Shown here: piece after piece, positions 1 to 6,163 of the stretch
Numbering within the stretch: position 1 is the stretch's first letter
How the letters are laid out: every line of letters begins with the position of its first letter
Assembly (NCBI GenBank): GCA_021845555.1
Contig: JAJZVS010000113.1
Location: forward strand, 1 to 10,130
From: Pseudomonadota bacterium
GTDB taxonomy: Bacteria > Pseudomonadota > Alphaproteobacteria > Acetobacterales > Acetobacteraceae
Direction: 5' to 3'
Length of the DNA stretch: 10,130 nt
Translations under genes and position numbers: made by a program
The notes under the pieces: generated by a model
The model's database searches: none
The model's input: the letters and a program-made list of their open reading frames with translations, nothing else
Told to the model about the DNA's origin: nothing

Positions 1-1
1 G

Positions 2-751
2 CTCGCTGCCGGACGGCACGTGCTGGTGGAAAAGCCGATCGCCGCGACCCTGGCGGAAGCCGATGCGCTGGCCGCGCTGGCCGCCGAACGCCATCTGGTG
101 CTGCAGGTCGGCCATCTCGAACGGTTCTCCGCCGCGCATGGCGCGCTGACCGGGCGGATCGGCGCGGCGCTCTATATCGAGGCGACGCGCATCGCTCCGT
201 TCAAACCGCGCGGCACGGATGTGTCGGTCATTCTCGACCTGATGATCCACGACCTCGACCTGATCCTCAGCCTCACCGACAGCCCAATCGAGAGTGTCGA
301 TGCGGTGGGCGCCGCGGTGGCCAGCGAGCACGAGGACATCGCCAACGCGCGGATCCGTTTCGCTTCGGGCGCGGTGGCGACAATCACCGCGAGCCGGGTG
401 TCGGCGCGCACCGAACGGCGGATGCGCATCTTTGCCGCCGACGGCTACGTGACGGTGGATTTCGCCAACCGCAAGCTCAGCGTCATCCGCCGCGGTCACG
501 GCCAGAAGCTGCCCTGGGTGGAGGGGTTCGGGATCGAGGAAGTGTCGTGGCAGGACCACGATGCGCTGGCGGCCGAGCAGGCGGCGTTCGTCGCCGCCGT
601 GCTGGACGGCGCGCCGGTGCTGGTGGACGCCGCCGCAGGCCGGCGGGCCCTTGCCGCCGCGCTGGCGGTGGCCGACGCCATGGCCGCCTCGCGCGCGCGC
701 ATGGTGGCGTCGGGTTTGATCGCGCCGGGGCAGGGCGAAGTCCCGACGTGA
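2..751 (+). CDS. Gfo/Idh/MocA-family NAD(P)-dependent oxidoreductase (5' partial)
   Basis: The reading frame is open from the left edge, so the true start and most of the N-terminal Rossmann fold lie outside the window; 249 residues are visible. The GTG at position 20 is an internal valine codon, because in-frame LAAGRH precedes it and the family pattern AAGRHVLVEKP spans it. Visible marks are EKP at residues 10-12, whose lysine is catalytic in this family, VGHLERF in the linker, and DLMIHDLDLIL with the usual HD pair. The C-terminal alpha/beta domain ends near residue 235. Members oxidise or reduce sugars, nucleotide sugars or polyols in the cytoplasm; the substrate cannot be read here. From memory, similar proteins occur beside lipid A (lpx) genes in alphaproteobacteria, but the upstream neighbour is not visible. 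The stop overlaps the next gene's GTG. Family call is firm, substrate unknown. Confidence 0.88.
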   Translation, partial: LAAGRHVLVEKPIAATLAEADALAALAAERHLVLQVGHLERFSAAHGALTGRIGAALYIEATRIAPFKPRGTDVSVILDLMIHDLDLILSLTDSPIESVDAVGAAVASEHEDIANARIRFASGAVATITASRVSARTERRMRIFAADGYVTVDFANRKLSVIRRGHGQKLPWVEGFGIEEVSWQDHDALAAEQAAFVAAVLDGAPVLVDAAAGRRALAAALAVADAMAASRARMVASGLIAPGQGEVPT

Positions 752-1272
752 CCGATCGTGGCGCGTCCGCGTCCCCAGGAACTTCGCCGGCACCGGCGAT
801 CCGCCTCGCCACTGCCGCAGACCTGCCGGCGATCGTGGCGCTGACCGCTTCTGCCTACGCGGTCTATGACTTGGTGTTGGACGCACCGGCCGTTCCGGTG
901 ACCGAGGACTATGCCCCGCGCGTCGCCGCGGGCGAGGTCTGGCTGCTGGAGGGGATGGCGAGGCCGATGGGGCTGCCAGCGGGGCTCATCGTGCTCGAAA
1001 CCCACGAGGATCACCTGATGATCTTCAGCGTCGCGGTGGCGCCCGAGCAGCAGGGGCGGGGGGTTGGTCTGCGTCTGCTGGAATTCGCCGACGCGCGGGC
1101 CCGCGCGTCCGGCCTGACCGAACTGCGGCTCTATACCAACGCCCGGATGACGCGGAACATCGCCCTCTATACGCGCTACGGCTACCGGGAGACCGGCCGG
1201 CGCGCCAACCCGCTCCGCCCAGGCTGGATCCGGGTGGACATGACCCGAACCCTTACGGACACCCCGACATGA
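748..1272 (+). CDS. GNAT-family N-acetyltransferase
   Basis: This encodes 174 residues, normal for a single GNAT domain that transfers acetyl from acetyl-CoA to an amine. The fold starts at about residue 15 (IRLATAADLPAI). Motif A, the acetyl-CoA pyrophosphate loop, is VAVAPEQQGRGVG at about residues 95-107, matching Q-x-x-G-x-G. Motif B follows as LRLYTNARMTRNIALY, then a tyrosine-rich YTRYGYRETGRR segment typical of small-molecule or protein N-acetyltransferases. I chose the GTG at 748 because it overlaps the upstream stop (GTGA) and leaves a short lead before the domain; no ATG fits better. The longer upstream frame, which would start at 547, overlaps the Gfo gene and reads as arginine/glycine-rich shadow sequence. 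The gene ends in ATGA, shared with the next start, so the three genes are probably translationally coupled. Substrate unknown. Confidence 0.86.
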   Translation: MTDRGASASPGTSPAPAIRLATAADLPAIVALTASAYAVYDLVLDAPAVPVTEDYAPRVAAGEVWLLEGMARPMGLPAGLIVLETHEDHLMIFSVAVAPEQQGRGVGLRLLEFADARARASGLTELRLYTNARMTRNIALYTRYGYRETGRRANPLRPGWIRVDMTRTLTDTPT

Positions 1273-1937
1273 CCGATCCCGACGATCCCGCGCCGCCTTC
1301 GGGGCGGGAGAAGCTGATCGCCGCCAAGCAAGCCTGGGCCCGCGAGGGCCGGTTGCTGACCGGGGTCACCGCCGATCCGGCGCGCGATCGCCTGCCGCCC
1401 GGACAGCGCCTGACGCAGGACTGGCCGGTGCTCGATCTCGGCGAGCAGCCGGAGGTGACGGCGGCGAAGTTCCGTCTCGATATCGATGGCGCGGTGGCGC
1501 ATCCGGCGAGCCTCACACTCGACGCATTCCTTGCTCTGCCACGGCGCGAGAGCGTCTCGGACATCCACTGCGTCACCCAGTGGTCGCGCTACGACAACCG
1601 CTGGGAAGGGGTGGCGGCGCGCACGCTGATCGATCTCGTGCGGCCGAAGGACGAGGCCCGGTTCGTGCTCTTCCAGTCCCACGACGGCTACACGACCAAC
1701 GTCCGGCGCGAGCAGTTCGAGCAGGACGACGTGCTGCTGGTCGATCGCTGGAACGGCGCGCCGATTTCGCCCGCGCATGGCGGGCCGGTGCGGGTGGTGA
1801 TTCCCCGGCTCTATTTCTGGAAATCCGCCAAATGGGTGCGGCGGATCGCGTTCGCGCCGGCCGACCGCCCCGGCTTCTGGGAACAGCGCGGCTATCACAA
1901 CAATGGCGATCCCTGGACCGAGGAACGCTACGGCTGA
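1269..1937 (+). CDS. Sulfite-oxidase-like molybdopterin-dependent oxidoreductase (COG2041-type)
   Basis: This 222-residue protein carries a molybdopterin oxidoreductase domain (sulfite oxidase/MsrP fold) over most of its length. Cys101 in DIHCVTQWS is the expected cysteine ligand of molybdenum. RYDNRWEGVAARTLIDL, the SHDGYTTN segment, APISPAHGGPVRVVIPRLY and YFWKSAKWVRRIAF follow in the order known for the family. No Tat or Sec signal is seen at the N-terminus (MTDPDDPAPPSG), so unlike MsrP/YedY it should be cytoplasmic. No heme or dimerisation domain is attached, so it is shorter than true sulfite oxidases. The physiological substrate of this short subfamily is not established; sulfite is only a possibility. 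It starts at an ATG overlapping the GNAT stop by four bases and is the last gene of the visible + strand run. A hairpin follows 10 bases after its stop. Confidence 0.88.
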   Translation: MTDPDDPAPPSGREKLIAAKQAWAREGRLLTGVTADPARDRLPPGQRLTQDWPVLDLGEQPEVTAAKFRLDIDGAVAHPASLTLDAFLALPRRESVSDIHCVTQWSRYDNRWEGVAARTLIDLVRPKDEARFVLFQSHDGYTTNVRREQFEQDDVLLVDRWNGAPISPAHGGPVRVVIPRLYFWKSAKWVRRIAFAPADRPGFWEQRGYHNNGDPWTEERYG

Positions 1938-1947
1938 GGCCCGTGTT

Positions 1948-1982
1948 CCCCCTCCCCTTGCGGGAGGGGGTAGGGGGAGGGG
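1948..1982. terminator. Hairpin with G-run tail between convergent genes
   Basis: A perfect 9-bp stem, CCCCCTCCC at 1948-1956 pairing with GGGAGGGGG at 1962-1970, encloses a five-base loop (CTTGC). It lies between the stop of the sulfite-oxidase-like gene and the stop of the opposing cupin gene, so it may terminate both transcripts. There is no U-tract on either side, so intrinsic termination is not certain. The 3' arm runs into further G-runs (1973-1977 and 1979-1982), giving four runs in 21 bases. C/G-rich palindromes of this style are, from memory, dispersed repeats in alphaproteobacterial genomes; copy number cannot be judged from one window. Confidence 0.5.
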
Positions 1983-2402
1983 TCAGCCCGATTTCGCCTC
2001 GGTGAAGAACTTCTGCCCGGCGGCGAAGTGGTTGGGCCGCATGAACACGCCGAGGATCACCGCGCCGTTCGGCGCCCGTGCCTCATGCGTGTTGCCGGCC
2101 GGGCGCCAGACGAAATTGCCGGCGGTGCACACCCCTTCCTCGTCTTCCAGGGTACCCTCCAGCACATAGGTCATCTCGACGCCGGTGTGCTCGTGCAGCG
2201 GCACCACCGCGCCGGGGGCGAGGCGGAACAGCAGGGTGGACATGCCCGTGGCCGGATCGGCGAACAGCACCTTGTGCTCGATGCCGGGGAACTGCGACGT
2301 CTGCCAGGGCTGGCCCAGCACATCGACATAGACCGACGGCGGGGAGGGATCGGGGCCGAGCAGGCGCGGGCGCGGCGCGGGGCGGGTACGACCGTCGGGC
2401 AT
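1983..2402 (-). CDS. Small cupin-domain protein
   Basis: This encodes a 139-residue single-domain cupin. Motif 1 fits the consensus exactly: G64, five residues, H70-x-H72, three residues, E76, six residues, G83. Motif 2 is G95, five residues, P101-x-G103, two residues, H106; the usual asparagine three residues on is alanine (110). H70, H72, E76 and H106 are the expected metal ligands, so a bound divalent metal is likely. Small cupins of this kind act as dioxygenases, isomerases or ligand sensors; sequence alone does not say which. The start ATG has a very good Shine-Dalgarno sequence, AAGGAGGA (complement of 2411-2418), eight bases upstream. It lies 34 bases downstream of the LLM oxidoreductase gene on the same strand, so the two are probably co-transcribed. 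It could support the flavoenzyme by acting on its product, which is inference. Confidence 0.87.
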   Translation of the reverse strand: MPDGRTRPAPRPRLLGPDPSPPSVYVDVLGQPWQTSQFPGIEHKVLFADPATGMSTLLFRLAPGAVVPLHEHTGVEMTYVLEGTLEDEEGVCTAGNFVWRPAGNTHEARAPNGAVILGVFMRPNHFAAGQKFFTEAKSG

Positions 2403-2410
2403 GGCGTGGT

Positions 2411-2418
2411 TCCTCCTT
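2411..2418 (-). promoter_or_regulatory. Strong ribosome binding site of the cupin gene
   Basis: Read on the minus strand this is AAGGAGGA, eight bases from the ATG at 2402. It is the best Shine-Dalgarno match in the window, fixes the cupin start, and suggests efficient translation independent of the upstream LLM gene. Confidence 0.75.
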
Positions 2419-2436
2419 GGATGCGGTTCTCGTGCC

Positions 2437-3627
2437 TTATGCGACCGCGGTCGGCGCCCAGACCGGCGACGGGGCGAAGGCCGGCATGACGTCGGTGCCG
2501 AAGCGTTCCAGCTGTTCCAGCGCCACCGCCTTCGGCACGCCGACCGACAGGCTGATCGAGACGCGATCGAGGCCCGGGTAGGCCCGTTCCAGCTTCTTCA
2601 GATGCTCGATGATCTGCTCCGGCGAGCCGCACAGGAACCCGCCGGAGGCGACCGCGTCCTCGATCCGCGGCAGCTTCGCGCCGGGGGCGCGGGCAGGATC
2701 GCCCATGAGCGCGATCTGTTCGTCGGTGAGCGCGCGCACCAGGCGCAGCTCGCCGAACATCTTCATGTTCTCCTCGTAGTATTTCGCCGCCTCGCGCATT
2801 CCCTGCTCGCGCGAGTCCGCCATGTAGAAGTGGAAGCCGAAGCACATCCGCTCGCCCAGCGCGATCTCCTGGCCGAGCTTCGCGTGCGCCGCCTGCCAGG
2901 CGAGCACGGTCTTGTGCATCGCGCCGCCCTCGGCCGAGCCGCCGCCCACCATCGCCTGGATGCCGTGCCTGGCCATGAATTCCAGCGCCCGCTGGCTGCC
3001 GCCCTGCACCGGCTGCCAGCATTCCACCGGCCGGCGCAGCGGGCGCGGCACCAGGGTGAGCTCCTTCAGCGTGTAGCCGCGATAGGGCACTTCCGGCGGC
3101 AGGGTGTAGTGCGCGCCCTGGTGGGAGAACGCCTCGCTGTTGAACGCCTTGAAGATGATCTCGACCTGTTCCTCGAACAATTCCCGGTTCGCGGCCTGGT
3201 CGAGCAGGGGGGCACCGAACGTCTCGACCTCGCGGGTGTGGTAGCCGCGGCCGACGCCGAAGGTGATCCGCCCGCCGCTCAGGATGTCGGCCATGGCGTA
3301 GTCCTCGGCCAGCCGCAGCGGGTGCCACATGGGCGTGATGTTGAAGCCGCAGCCGAGCCGCAGGCGCTCCGTGCGGTGGGCCAGATGCAGCGCCATCATC
3401 ATCACGTTGGGGATGCACTCGTAGCCCTCGCGCTGGAAATGGTGCTCGGCCATCCAGAAGGTGTTGTAGCCGAGCCGGTCCATCAGCCGGGCCATCGCCT
3501 CGGCCTTGTCGAACACACTCGCCAGGTGCTCGTTGGGATACCGGCGCGCGTTCACCGCGGTGCCGCCGTAGCCGACGTCGTCCATGTCGACATGGCCGGC
3601 GAACAGGCTGTCGAACTTGGTGATCAT
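2437..3627 (-). CDS. LLM-class flavin-dependent oxidoreductase (bacterial luciferase-like)
   Basis: This encodes 396 residues with a luciferase-like TIM-barrel fold. Members use reduced flavin (FMNH2 or F420) to oxygenate or reduce small organic molecules in the cytoplasm. Recognisable segments are GYNTFWMAEHHF (53-64), which carries the AEHHF signature of many LLM monooxygenases, RLRLGCGFNITPMWHPLRLAE (88-108), ADILSGGRITFGVGRG (113-128) and a C-terminal GSPEQIIEHL (334-343) typical of the limonene monooxygenase-like group. I chose the ATG at 3627 because homologous-looking sequence begins there and AGGGGAA lies seven bases upstream. An in-frame extension to 3789 adds 54 arginine/glycine/proline-rich residues with no domain character. 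The cupin gene follows 34 bases downstream in the same operon. The substrate is unknown; alkane, terpene or sulfonate substrates all occur in the superfamily. Confidence 0.88.
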   Translation of the reverse strand: MITKFDSLFAGHVDMDDVGYGGTAVNARRYPNEHLASVFDKAEAMARLMDRLGYNTFWMAEHHFQREGYECIPNVMMMALHLAHRTERLRLGCGFNITPMWHPLRLAEDYAMADILSGGRITFGVGRGYHTREVETFGAPLLDQAANRELFEEQVEIIFKAFNSEAFSHQGAHYTLPPEVPYRGYTLKELTLVPRPLRRPVECWQPVQGGSQRALEFMARHGIQAMVGGGSAEGGAMHKTVLAWQAAHAKLGQEIALGERMCFGFHFYMADSREQGMREAAKYYEENMKMFGELRLVRALTDEQIALMGDPARAPGAKLPRIEDAVASGGFLCGSPEQIIEHLKKLERAYPGLDRVSISLSVGVPKAVALEQLERFGTDVMPAFAPSPVWAPTAVA

Positions 3628-3730
3628 GGCGCGGTTCCCCTGTTCGGCCGGGATCCGTGTCCCGGCGCGGTTGCTTGGGCGGGATCGTAGCCGCCCGTGG
3701 TTCCCTGGCAACCGCCGGCCCCATGATGCG

Positions 3731-3758
3731 CCGGTCCCTTGGGGCCGCTCCCTTGGGC
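3731..3758. repeat. 14-bp tandem repeat, two copies
   Basis: CCGGTCCCTTGGGG (3731-3744) is followed directly by CCGCTCCCTTGGGC (3745-3758), identical at 12 of 14 positions, with core TCCCTTGGG in both. It lies about 105-130 bases upstream of the LLM start. A protein-binding site is possible, but chance in GC-rich DNA is not excluded. Confidence 0.4.
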
Positions 3759-3879
3759 CGGACGGATGCGCCCGGCGCCGGTCTGCCATGAAATCCCAGA
3801 AAGACGATGCAAGCCGCCCCGAATCGCCATATTCCGGTCACCGGTCGGGGTGCTTATGCGTGTCGACCGAATTTTCTGA

Positions 3880-3901
3880 GGCGAGCGAACCCCCGCTCGC
3901 C
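3880..3901 (+). other. Hairpin in the leader of the TauE-fusion gene
   Basis: GGCGAGCG (3880-3887) pairs perfectly with CGCTCGCC (3894-3901) around a six-base loop (AACCCC). It lies 39 bases before the ATG at 3941. It could be part of a 5' untranslated region or an attenuator-like stem. It has no U-tract and no match to a riboswitch I know. Confidence 0.35.
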
Positions 3902-3940
3902 CGCTGAACGATTCGTGCGGGCCGGAAAGAACAGGGACAC

Positions 3941-5215
3941 ATGGCGAGCGAGACGGTTAACGGAAAAGTCATTCAACTCGGGCCCGACGACAACGTCATT
4001 CGCAAGACCGAACTCCTGATCAGCGCCGTCCTGCGCGGTGGGGTGCTGCTCAGCGTGGCGGTGATCCTGGGCGGGATCAGCTGGTTCTACGTGCTGCGGC
4101 TCACCGGCGCTCTGCCGCACCCGACTTTTCCGGATACCCTGCGGGCGGTGGTGGGCGGCCTGCTGCACGGGAACCCGCTGGCGGTCGTGGTCCTGGGGCT
4201 GCTGATTCTGCTCGCCACCCCGGTGCTGCGGGTCGCGGTGTCGATCGTCGCCTTCGCGATCGAGGAAGACCGCACCTACATCTTCATCACCACTCTGGTG
4301 CTGGCGATCCTGCTGTTCAGCATCTTCGGGGTCGGCGCCTGGCTCGGTCACCCCGGCCCCGCGGTGGTGGAGGACGACACCCTGTCCTTCTTCGGCTTCG
4401 TGATGCTGAGTTCGCTGTTCGCCGGCTTCGTGGGCGCCCTGGCGGGGCTCGGCGGCGGCGTGTTCATCGTGCCGATCCTGACCCTCGTGTTCCACGTGTC
4501 CTTCACCGCCGCGATCGGTGCGTCCATCGTGTCGGTGATCGCCACCTCCTCGGGTGCGGCGGCGGCCTATGTTAAGGACCGCATGACCAACCTGCGGGTC
4601 GGCATGTTCCTCGAAGTCGCCACCACGGTCGGGGCGATCTGCGGCGCGCTGCTCTCGACCATCCTGAACCCCACCATCCTGTTCATCGTGTTCGGCGTGG
4701 TTCTGCTGATCTCGGCGGCGCCGCTCATCATGCGGCTGGGCGAGGAACTGCCCGAAGGGGTAAAAAACCACAAATGGGCCGAGCCGCTGCACCTGCCGGG
4801 CACGTATCCCGACCGGCGCACCCAGCAGGACGTGTCCTACCACGTCGCGCATATCCGCTGGGGCTTCAGCATGATGTATGTGGCGGGGCTGATCTCGGGC
4901 CTGCTCGGCATCGGCAGCGGCACGTTCAAGGTGCTGGCGATGGACACGGCGATGCGGCTGCCGATGAAGGTCTCCACCACCACCAGCAATTTCATGATCG
5001 GGGTGACGGCGGCGGCCTCGGCCGGGATCTTCTTTCAGCGTGGCGACATCGACCCGGTGATCGCGGCGCCGGTGGCGCTCGGCGTGCTGCTGGGCGCGAC
5101 GTTGGGGGCGAAGATGCTCACCCGGATGTCGAACGTGTGGTTGAAGAAGGTGTTCGTGCCGGTGATCGTGCTGGTGGCACTGAACATGCTGGCGCGCGGG
5201 TTCGGCTGGCTGTAG
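3941..5215 (+). CDS. DUF1634-TauE/SafE fusion, putative anion/sulfite exporter
   Basis: This encodes 424 residues in two membrane parts. Residues about 25-135 form a DUF1634 domain with three hydrophobic helices (about 29-55, 76-106, 113-134) and the signature GLLILLATPVLRVAVSIVAF followed by EEDRTYIFITTLV. Residues about 148-424 form a TauE/SafE domain with the family's internal repeat: AGFVGALAGLGGGVFIVP (161-178) and AGLISGLLGIGSGTFKV (315-331), plus STTTSNFMIG (345-354). A hydrophilic loop at about 265-308 lies between the repeats. TauE/SafE proteins export sulfite, sulfoacetate or other organic anions across the inner membrane. DUF1634 is usually a separate small protein encoded next to TauE/SafE, so here the two are joined, DUF1634 first. 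The ATG follows a purine-rich stretch (3924-3937). Substrate not determinable; the sulfite-oxidase-like gene about 2 kb upstream is suggestive only. Confidence 0.88.
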   Translation: MASETVNGKVIQLGPDDNVIRKTELLISAVLRGGVLLSVAVILGGISWFYVLRLTGALPHPTFPDTLRAVVGGLLHGNPLAVVVLGLLILLATPVLRVAVSIVAFAIEEDRTYIFITTLVLAILLFSIFGVGAWLGHPGPAVVEDDTLSFFGFVMLSSLFAGFVGALAGLGGGVFIVPILTLVFHVSFTAAIGASIVSVIATSSGAAAAYVKDRMTNLRVGMFLEVATTVGAICGALLSTILNPTILFIVFGVVLLISAAPLIMRLGEELPEGVKNHKWAEPLHLPGTYPDRRTQQDVSYHVAHIRWGFSMMYVAGLISGLLGIGSGTFKVLAMDTAMRLPMKVSTTTSNFMIGVTAAASAGIFFQRGDIDPVIAAPVALGVLLGATLGAKMLTRMSNVWLKKVFVPVIVLVALNMLARGFGWL

Positions 5216-5246
5216 CCCGACTGGCCGCGGCCAGGCGGCCATCGGG
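5216..5246. terminator. Strong hairpin between convergent genes
   Basis: CCCGA (5216-5220) pairs with TCGGG (5242-5246), and TGGCCGC (5222-5228) pairs with GCGGCCA (5235-5241). This makes a 12-bp GC-rich stem with one bulged C (5221) and a six-base loop (GGCCAG). It starts directly after the stop of the TauE-fusion gene and lies 12 bases from the stop of the opposing stress-protein gene, so it probably ends both transcripts. Only two Ts follow on the + strand. An alternative fold is the perfect 14-base palindrome CTGGCCGCGGCCAG (5221-5234). Confidence 0.6.
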
Positions 5247-5258
5247 TTCCCGTCAGGG

Positions 5259-6065
5259 TCAGGGGCTCATCAGCAGCGGCAGGAAACTGTCGTGGATCAG
5301 CCGGGTCGAGGTCCCCGGCGCCAGCCAGTTCAGGATCTCGCCGCGGCGGAACGCGCCCATTACCAGACCGTCCGACCCGCTCGCGCGGGCCTCGTCCAGC
5401 AGCGTGTTGGCGGTCCGGCGCCCGGCGGCCGACACCAGCCGATAGACCGCTTTCGGCGCGATCGGGGCGATCACCTGACGGGCGAGGTCGAGCGAGGCCT
5501 GGTCCTGCTCGATCGCCACCACGTCCACCTGCTCGGCGCGGGACAGGAAGGGGGCGAAGGCGGCGATGGCGCGGCGCAGCGGCTGTACGTCTTCCCATCC
5601 GACCATCAGGCGCTTGCCGAACCCGCCTTCCCACTCGGGCGGGACCATCACCACCGGATGCCCGGTGCGCAGCAGCGCCGCCCGCAGCGTCTCCCGATGG
5701 CCGACCGGCTGGGTGTGCGGGGAGGCGAGCACCACGAGGCTCACCTTGCCGCGATAATGGCGCATCACCCGCCACTCGTCGCCACGGAACACCTCGAGCT
5801 GCACCGCCAAGCCGTGCGCCTTCGCCCATTCGGAGGTGAGGGCGACGAGTTGCTTCGTCTCCTCCTGCTCGCGGTCGGCCAGGTGCTCGGCTTCGTATTC
5901 CGACAGTTCTTCCTGCGAGGGCAGGATGATCGAACCCGGTCCGACCTGCACATGCGCGAGGCGGACCACTTGGCCGAGGGTTTGGCTGGCGATTTCGCCG
6001 ACACGCAGACACTGCGCGGAGCCGACGGTGGAGGCCAGCAGGACCAGAACGGATTTGCTCTCCAT
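5259..6065 (-). CDS. Universal stress protein, tandem two-domain
   Basis: This encodes 268 residues made of two UspA-like alpha/beta domains, about 1-143 and 150-268. Each begins with a hydrophobic beta strand (SKSVLVLLAS; GFGKRLMVGWE) and ends in a strand after a loop (TGHPVVMVP; DSFLPLLMSP). The ATP-binding loop G-2x-G-9x-G-S/T is degenerate: in the second domain GAFRRGEILNWLAPGTS keeps the glycines at irregular spacing, and in the first (ASPHTQPVGHRETLR) it is not recognisable. Nucleotide binding is therefore uncertain. Residues about 50-85 are acidic and probably helical. Usp proteins respond to starvation or stress in the cytoplasm. I chose the ATG at 6065 because the fold starts right after it; a TTG at 6101 would add a proline-rich 12-residue tail. 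No clear Shine-Dalgarno sequence precedes 6065. It is divergent from the MFS gene, with 98 bases between the starts. Confidence 0.82.
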   Translation of the reverse strand: MESKSVLVLLASTVGSAQCLRVGEIASQTLGQVVRLAHVQVGPGSIILPSQEELSEYEAEHLADREQEETKQLVALTSEWAKAHGLAVQLEVFRGDEWRVMRHYRGKVSLVVLASPHTQPVGHRETLRAALLRTGHPVVMVPPEWEGGFGKRLMVGWEDVQPLRRAIAAFAPFLSRAEQVDVVAIEQDQASLDLARQVIAPIAPKAVYRLVSAAGRRTANTLLDEARASGSDGLVMGAFRRGEILNWLAPGTSTRLIHDSFLPLLMSP

Positions 6066-6163
6066 GAGGATGAGCTTACGGGGGCAGGGGGGCAAAAACA
6101 AGCGCTCCCGCGCGGTGCCGGGGGAGGCTGGCGCGGCGGCGCAACCGGCGGCACACTCGGCCG

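Larger units (their letters stand above)
3628..3940. promoter_or_regulatory. Divergent intergenic region
   Basis: This 313-base stretch separates the divergent LLM and DUF1634-TauE genes and should hold both promoters. The half next to LLM is as GC-rich as the genes. The stretch at about 3785-3880 is visibly richer in A and T (for example around AAATCCCAGAAAGACGATGC and GAATTTTCTGAG), as expected of promoter DNA. I could not identify a -35/-10 pair with confidence on either strand. It contains a 14-bp tandem repeat (3731-3758) and a leader hairpin (3880-3901), listed separately. The short open frames here look like chance and show no domain character. Confidence 0.5.

Noticed and set aside
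2401..3690. Plus-strand open frame (429 codons) opposite the LLM gene
   Set aside because: Antisense shadow; the minus strand encodes a complete LLM protein with recognisable motifs.
3628..3789. 54-residue N-terminal extension of the LLM protein
   Set aside because: The extension is Arg/Gly/Pro-rich without domain signal, while the ATG at 3627 has a ribosome site at good spacing and starts directly at the family-like sequence.
3807..4019. Small plus-strand open frame overlapping the TauE-fusion start
   Set aside because: It overlaps the better-supported gene in another frame, lacks a convincing ribosome site and has no recognisable content.
3854..5242. Long minus-strand open frame (462 codons) opposite the TauE-fusion gene
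   Set aside because: Its product is rich in histidine, arginine, glutamine and aspartate with no domain character, as expected from the antisense of a hydrophobic gene in GC-rich DNA. The + strand frame has clear family motifs.
6066..6101. TTG start adding 12 residues to the universal stress protein
   Set aside because: The Usp fold begins just after the ATG at 6065, and the extra residues (FLPPCPRKLIL) are not part of it. The alternative is not fully excluded because neither start has a strong ribosome site.
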